NCBI GenBank assembly: GCA_009739215.1
Contig: VSJF01000005.1
Location: forward strand, 1,240,001 to 1,304,000
Reading direction: 5' to 3'
DNA from: Floccularia luteovirens
Taxonomy: Eukaryota > Basidiomycota > Agaricomycetes > Agaricales > Squamanitaceae
Length of the DNA stretch: 64,000 nt
This document shows, piece after piece, positions 58,877 to 64,000 of the stretch. Under the pieces are notes generated by a model. It saw only the letters and a program-made list of their open reading frames with translations, had not been told where the DNA came from and searched no databases. The stretch's first letter is position 1, and the number at the start of each line of letters is the position of its first letter. A program made the translations under genes and the position numbers.

Positions 58877-59665
58877 CAGCCGCTACCAAATTTGGCGACC
58901 GTATCAAGACACCCTCAACCAATACCTCAATATCGAAGATATACTTCTAACCTAATTTAATTTCAAAATCCACAATCATTATCACCATGCCATACAATAC
59001 CTCGCAATAATCATCAAAACAAGTATCAAATATACTCCAAATCATTCGCTTGCAAATATTTACTTTCATCTTTCAAACCCTCTTCAATTTCATCTTATCA
59101 CATCCCTGGCCTCATCCCGCACATGTTTTATACCCCCACCCATTCATTAGCCCCAGAACAATATTTCCTCCACGCATTTTTCACATCTGTCAAATATTAT
59201 GTTTTCTCTTGCTTTCAGATATCAATTGGAATATCCTTCCCCTGGTCCTCTCCAACTCTTCTCCGCTGTAGTCTTTCAAGGCTTCCTATCTACTTTTACC
59301 TCCGATTGCCCCGTCTCCCCATACTCTCCAGAGCGCAAATTCCACTTCCACTCAACCTCCTTCCTTGATTAATTTAATTTAGATCTAGCACCATAATTAA
59401 AGGAGGTTTGATATATAACTAGTAGTTGCCATGTGTATTTCTTATCATCATCTGGTTCCCACTTTTGGAATTGTCTAAAGGATGTTTTGTTCAGTTTTGT
59501 CCTGGCGATGTCAGTGCTCAAATATATATATTCGTTGTCACTGTCACTTCTTCCTTATTTCAAACCAACAACAACCATCTCAAGCGGACAATATAATTCC
59601 TCAATCGCGCCTCGCCCAACAGAGCACATATTTAACGCGCACAGAACTATCAACGGGTTCGGACC
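58877..59665. other. Intergenic
   Basis: About 0.8 kb of C/T-rich DNA between two genes on the plus strand. The T/C bias keeps several short ORFs open (59050..59368) without any recognisable product. Confidence 0.4.
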
Positions 59666-60570
59666 ATGCTATCCACACGCGCCCGCATTCTTTCATTAAC
59701 TCTATTACCCCTACTCTTCTCCAATGTTCGAGCCTTCCGAGAACACATTAGGAAGTTGCTTATAGTGTTACAAGGCGGTTATCTCAATCCGCATGTATTT
59801 CTATCTGGGAATATCTCACAAGGTGTTTCTAGTCTGTCTACCTGGCCCTGGCCTTCCTGTATAGATTTACGTGAGTTCGGTTTACATTTCATTCCATATC
59901 TTACCTTCCTCACTTCTCCCCTGGTGATCCTGTAGCACCTGGGGCTCCGATGTATCCAATTATAATTGCCGCGCATATAACGTGTGGCGTTGTTATGTGT
60001 TACCTATTGGTTACAAATGTTTCCGAAGGCGTGCCTCCTCCAAAGTGGGTGCATACACTAGCGATGTACCTTTTGCATTTATGGGACTACTCAATACAAG
60101 GCAGGGACCATCTATGGGCCAAGCTATCAACTGGGCCGCTGGATGTCTGGAGACAGGAACTAAGGAATTTTCGGGCTTTCACTCAAGGCTGTTACTTTGC
60201 AGGCACTGGATCACTTGCATCAACTCTCAGCTCAGGAGTCCCATGTGCTTCAGCGATATCTGTCATACTGGAATACCTCTCTGCACCCGTACACTGCATT
60301 GTTGATCAAGACTGGGATACCTTGATCGTCTTGTTCTGGTTCAATTTTCTGATATATGTCTCCTATCCTGGTCTTTACAGCATCGTAATAGATATCTGCG
60401 CCAAGTACTTTCCCATGACTTTATTTTCCCTGGGAACTGCCTTCGAAGCCATCTACAATAGAAATTCTACGACTTCAGGATTGGTAACTAGTAAGATCTT
60501 TTCACTGTATTCAGAAAATGCTATTTCGGCTCCATCATTGGACACTGGTCTTTTATCTTATTTGTCCTGA
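59666..60570 (+). CDS. Unrecognised membrane protein, tandem-duplicated family
   Basis: Two exons: ATG 59666 (MLSTRARILSLTLLPLLF) to about 59871, an intron GTGAGT...CTGTAG, then from about 59935 PPGAPMYPIIIAAHITC through VVMCYLLVTNVSEGVPPP, WDYSIQGRDHLWAKL and FWFNFLIYVSYPGLYSIVI, to the stop at 60568..60570. Several hydrophobic segments suggest membrane insertion. No family recognised. The second exon is duplicated at 63571..64000. In both copies a second frame (for example CYVLPIGYKCFRRR) is also open over about 250 bases, so which frame is translated is not certain. Confidence 0.45.
59935..60405 (+). repeat. Direct repeat, copy 1
   Basis: Matches 63571..64000 from GCACCTGGGGCTCCGATG to GATATCTGCGCCAAG. 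I estimate 85-88 percent identity by eye, with one indel-rich patch around 60200-60270. Copy 2 reaches the window edge, so the repeat probably extends further. Confidence 0.85.
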
Positions 60571-60893
60571 AAAACTATATCACCAAAGTATTCCTACGGA
60601 CTTTCCGAACCAACCCAACCTTAACACAGTTATTCCTACATTCATTTTGTACACTTCTGCTACACTGTAACACTACAATAAATTAATAATCTACACAGCA
60701 GTTCTACTGCATAATGACAGTGGTGGGAATGGATAAATCAGAACATTAGATGAAAGCTGCATAAATAGCCGACTGTTTGGTTCATTCTTTTCATAGAGAG
60801 CAGAACAATGTATGATAGAACTCAACAGGCAGGTGACAGGAAATCTTAACTAGCAAAAATTTAAACAAACCCCATATACGAATAGGAATAATC

Positions 60894-62532
60894 CTACGAT
60901 CGTATTTGACTTCTGGTAATAGTAATATTTATGGGCGCATCTGGATGCTTTATATCCGCATTACGAGAATTGGACGAATCCGTGTCGTTTATTGCAAGGG
61001 GCAAGCGATCATTGAAATGGATATTGGAGGGTGCGCTCCAAGATATGCCCTCGCGATTGAGAAAATCGCGGTTGTTGAGCATAGCCATGAATGAGTTACT
61101 ATAGCTGTCGCACCGCGTTTAGTTCATATTTTGTGGCTTTTTAAGGATTATTATCAACTTACAGTTTTCCTAGTACATAGTCCCTATATATGAAATTAAT
61201 ATTTTGTCCTCCATTTTTAGGCAAGTTTTGTACGCACGCACACATAAATATACTGGTTTTCTGGTGGCGAGGTACATCAACAATCAGAAATTGATACGAT
61301 GTAGAGAGAAGGAGAAATATACACACGGGAGGTGCAGTTTCAGGAATTAGAATAACCAAAACATGTACTATGGCCGCTATGGCTGTTGTAGCGAAAGTCA
61401 ATAACTACAGCAGAAAATCATGGGAGTAGTGAGACCAGTTACCTGTAATTGCATTTGTTTCGACAGTCAGTTTGACGATCCGCGTTAAGATTCTGTTTTC
61501 TCCGCTGATATCTGACAATCTCCGTCTCTGTTGATATAACTGGAAAAGATAGTAAAACTTCATGAATCATGTATCACCTTACCCATTACTTACCAAGGAC
61601 ATCATTGTTATTGCGATAGCTGCATCGGCTATAGCATTTCCGATACCCCACATCTATAAAACGAGCTGAGCTTTCATACTTAGGATAGTATGAGTGTTGA
61701 GGATCGCACCACTGTGAATATAACACATTCCTGTTTCCATCTTGTTATAGTTAATAATCGTTGATTCTATCCAATGAGCTATCAGATGAAAACCTTCTTG
61801 TTATTCTTCTGCACAACTCACAACTATACCAAAGGCGAGGCCCCCTGTGGCCTGTACAAATGCTGCCTTCGGGGTTGGGGAGCGTTAGTGCGATTATAAA
61901 GGGTGGTCCAGTCAAATGCCTACAAGTATAATTACTAAACAGCATAACTTTCGTTTAGTAATGCACCATATTCTCCAACAATATACTCCTTGTGCGATTG
62001 TCGCAATGAGTACCGTCATGATTGGCACGTCGAAGGAAGCTAGGTGGTATTGTGCAAGTTTATCCATATCTCCGAATCCGGATGCAAACCAATAGAATGA
62101 GTCGTCTATGGTCATAACCGTCTGTGCAGTTTCTAGACAAAATAATGAATGGACTCAAAACAGAAGGTTTTTAGGGTGCGGTATAATAAAATTTTTCAAA
62201 ATTAATAATACCAAGTATCTTGATCCATGTTTTGTCAACTCCAAAGCGGACACAATACATATCTTGGAACGTATGTTCAACATGGAGCGAGATTAGTGTA
62301 GGGAATTCTCACAATACTGCACAAGTAAAATTCCATACAGCAGGCAGTTGAAGTTGATACCAAGCAACTATTGGAGTTGTGAGTATGTGTGTTTGGAATT
62401 GTGTGGTGTTCGTCTTACAGGTGGACCTGTTCTGAAGCGGAATGTCAATACCAAGACCACGTAAGCAATGCTAAGACTCACAGCACAGGCGATATTACTC
62501 GGAATGTCAGCGGTCAGGACTGAGGAGGCCAT
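60894..62532 (-). CDS. DUF6534 domain multi-pass membrane protein (second copy)
   Basis: Minus-strand relative of the gene at 8451. Possible start ATG 62532 (MASSVLTADIPSN); the family core begins GINFNCLLYGILLVQY, then FQDMYCVRFGVDKTW, VMTIDDSFYWFASGFGD, LIATIAQGVYCWRIW, MWGIGNAIADAAIAITM, RILTRIVKLTVETNAIT, FATTAIAAIVHVLVI and NSFMAMLNNRDFL. It ends in a polar tail, stop 60894..60896. Introns are short and mostly canonical. The first exons and the stretch before the DUF core are uncertain, so a disrupted N-terminus cannot be excluded. Low similarity to the first copy indicates an old family member, not a recent duplicate. Confidence 0.65.
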
Positions 62533-63570
62533 AACTGTTGGTGTGGAGAGGGCCATAAGACAGGTAACCAGTCGGACAAGCAAGGTATGTATATATGCCT
62601 CAAAACGGCACTTCTGAATTATTGTGATAACCCGACTGGGAGATTATCACGATCGAGTATTTTTTAGCTGTGCAAAGAAGTGATATCTTTTCGCTGCTCC
62701 AAGGACTAAATTATCACAATGCGCAGCATGATGCCTGCCCGGACCAACACAAACATACTAACATAAAATATGGGTTATATAATTGATCCTGTTCTCTGTA
62801 AGATGTTGCAAGTCATATATAACTTCAACAATAGATATATAATGAAAAGAGAGTTGCAGTCCCACCGGAGAACCAGGAGTTGTCACCCAGAAGTCAGATG
62901 TCCTGGGAATTTAACCCGACAAGATTAACATATGTATATGAACCTGGTTATTGGACTCCGAACACGGACTATGTATTAGTAATTTGCTTCACTGCTGGTG
63001 TTCACTGACAAGTGATAGACCGTTATGATTCAGCCGCCGCTCGAGGATCCCGATGTTTTGATAGAAAGCTAATTTTTGGATTTGTAACAGGGCATGTTTC
63101 TATGCTGAGTCATGCGTTCCAAGTTGATATTATACAACAGACGTTATACCGGTTCGATAGGTACGCAGCGGCTTCCAATCAAGCCAGCTGGATCACTAAT
63201 GTTAAGCTCTGTAGTGTATAAACAAAACTGATACCCCAGATACCGAGCATCATTGACAAAACCTGTGTTTGATGAATTAATCAATACACATGCACGGACA
63301 ATGTATGATCAACTCACAGGGTGGTGCAGGGGGGTGCTGGTGTGGGGTTGTCTGTTGTGGTGTTGATCAAGTTCTACCGGTGGCACGTGATGGCACACTC
63401 TCTTGCAATTTGCATAGCTTGGGCAGGTGATTGTGTCCTGGTATATCTCTACGAGCCCACGGTGTGGAGTGTAACAATTAATCTGGTCCAGGAATACACT
63501 TTAATTAGTTTGTTCCGGGTTCAATGTTTTGACCTTTGTATCCGCCGTCCTGTTGTGGTATTATCCTATG
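62533..63570. other. Intergenic
   Basis: About 1 kb before the second copy of the 59.9-kb repeat. Short ORFs only (63012..63221 +). A frame opening at 63321 (MVQGGAGVGLSVVVLIKF) has hydrophobic stretches and runs into the repeat copy; it may be a 5' exon of that copy. Confidence 0.35.
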
Positions 63571-64000
63571 GCACCTGGGGCTCCGATGCATCCAACTATA
63601 ATTGTCGCACATATAGCGTGTGGCGCTGTTATGTGTTATCTATTGGCTACGAATGTTTCCGAAGGCGTGCCTCCCCTGAAGCGGGTGCATATACTAGCCA
63701 AGTACCTTTTGGATTTATGGGACTACTCAATTCAAGGCAGGGACCGTCTGTGGGCCAAGATATCAACTGGGCCGCTGGATATCTGGAAACAGGAACTGAG
63801 GAATCTTCGGGATTTCGCTCAAGGCTGTTATTTTGCAGGAACTAAATTAGCGACATCTGTTGTTCTGGAATACCTCTCTGCACCCGTACACTACGTTTAC
63901 TGATCAGGATTGCGATACCTTGATCTTGTTCCGGTTCGATCCTCTGATATATGTCTCCTATCCTGGCCTTTACACCATCATAAAAGATATCTGCGCCAAG
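63571..64000 (+). pseudogene. Second, apparently degraded copy of the 59.7-kb membrane gene (runs off window)
   Basis: Same reading as exon 2 of the gene at 59666 (HPTIIVAHIACGAVMCY, WDYSIQGRDRLWAKIS), but the frame stops at TGA 63901..63903, where copy 1 stays open to 60570. Several one-base indels separate the copies. The acceptor AG that precedes copy 1 (CTGTAG, 59934) is CTATGG here, so the matching splice site is lost. The window ends inside the copy; whether the locus is dead cannot be settled from this side. Confidence 0.55.

Noticed and set aside
1..64000. CRISPR arrays, bacterial operons, prophage or plasmid functions
   Set aside because: No regularly spaced repeats or prokaryotic gene structure; introns and gene content are fungal.

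Overview
The window looks like nuclear DNA of a mushroom-forming basidiomycete (Agaricomycete). Genes are split by many 45-70 bp GT-AG introns with a few GC-AG ones. The gene set is typical of that group: DUF6534 membrane proteins, a velvet regulator, a long FKS glucan synthase, a Zn2Cys6 regulator, a Crinkler-like/kinase locus and a Ty3/gypsy element with short LTRs. Gene models were assembled by eye by joining reading frames across splice sites. Outer ends of well-conserved genes should be good; inner exon edges of multi-exon genes are approximate unless listed.

Layout. 0-1 kb: mitochondrial complex II anchor SDH4 (-). 1.6-8.0 kb: a broken Crinkler-type N-terminus, then a complete but inactivated Ty3/gypsy retrotransposon (143-bp LTRs, gag, pol with CpG-decay type stops). 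8.4-14.4 kb: a DUF6534 membrane protein (+), a hypothetical ORF (-), a tentative Clp1-like gene (-) and a Tda3-like FAD oxidoreductase (-). 14.4-18.1 kb: no gene seen. 18.1-23.5 kb: DEAD-box helicase DBP4 (-) divergent from battenin/CLN3 homologue BTN1 (+). 23.9-28.2 kb: large Zn2Cys6 transcription factor (-). 29.3-34.6 kb: TB2/DP1/HVA22 (REEP-like) protein (-), a WH1+CRIB protein (+) and a small conserved protein (-). 36.7-45.1 kb: thaumatin-like protein (-) downstream of 1,3-beta-glucan synthase FKS (-). 47.1-48.7 kb: VelB-type velvet factor (+), divergent from FKS. 50.0-51.1 kb: mitochondrial Mn superoxide dismutase (-). 51.2-55.7 kb: a diverged inverted repeat enclosing a broken Crinkler-like/kinase gene. 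56.8-58.9 kb: unrecognised protein (+). 59.7-64.0 kb: an unrecognised membrane protein, a second DUF6534 gene (-) and a second, degraded copy of the unrecognised gene running off the window.

The housekeeping genes (SDH4, SOD2, DBP4, BTN1, FKS, REEP-like) do not form a pathway cluster. FKS plus the thaumatin-like gene form a plausible beta-glucan neighbourhood. The two ends and the 51-55 kb block are accessory DNA: retroelement, Crinkler relics, inverted and direct repeats, and fast-evolving membrane-protein families. The observations most worth a second look are the WH1-CRIB protein that lacks the actin-nucleating half of WASP and may splice to a hydrophobic tail, the inverted-repeat-flanked Crinkler/kinase locus, and the CpG-type decay of the retroelement despite nearly identical LTRs.
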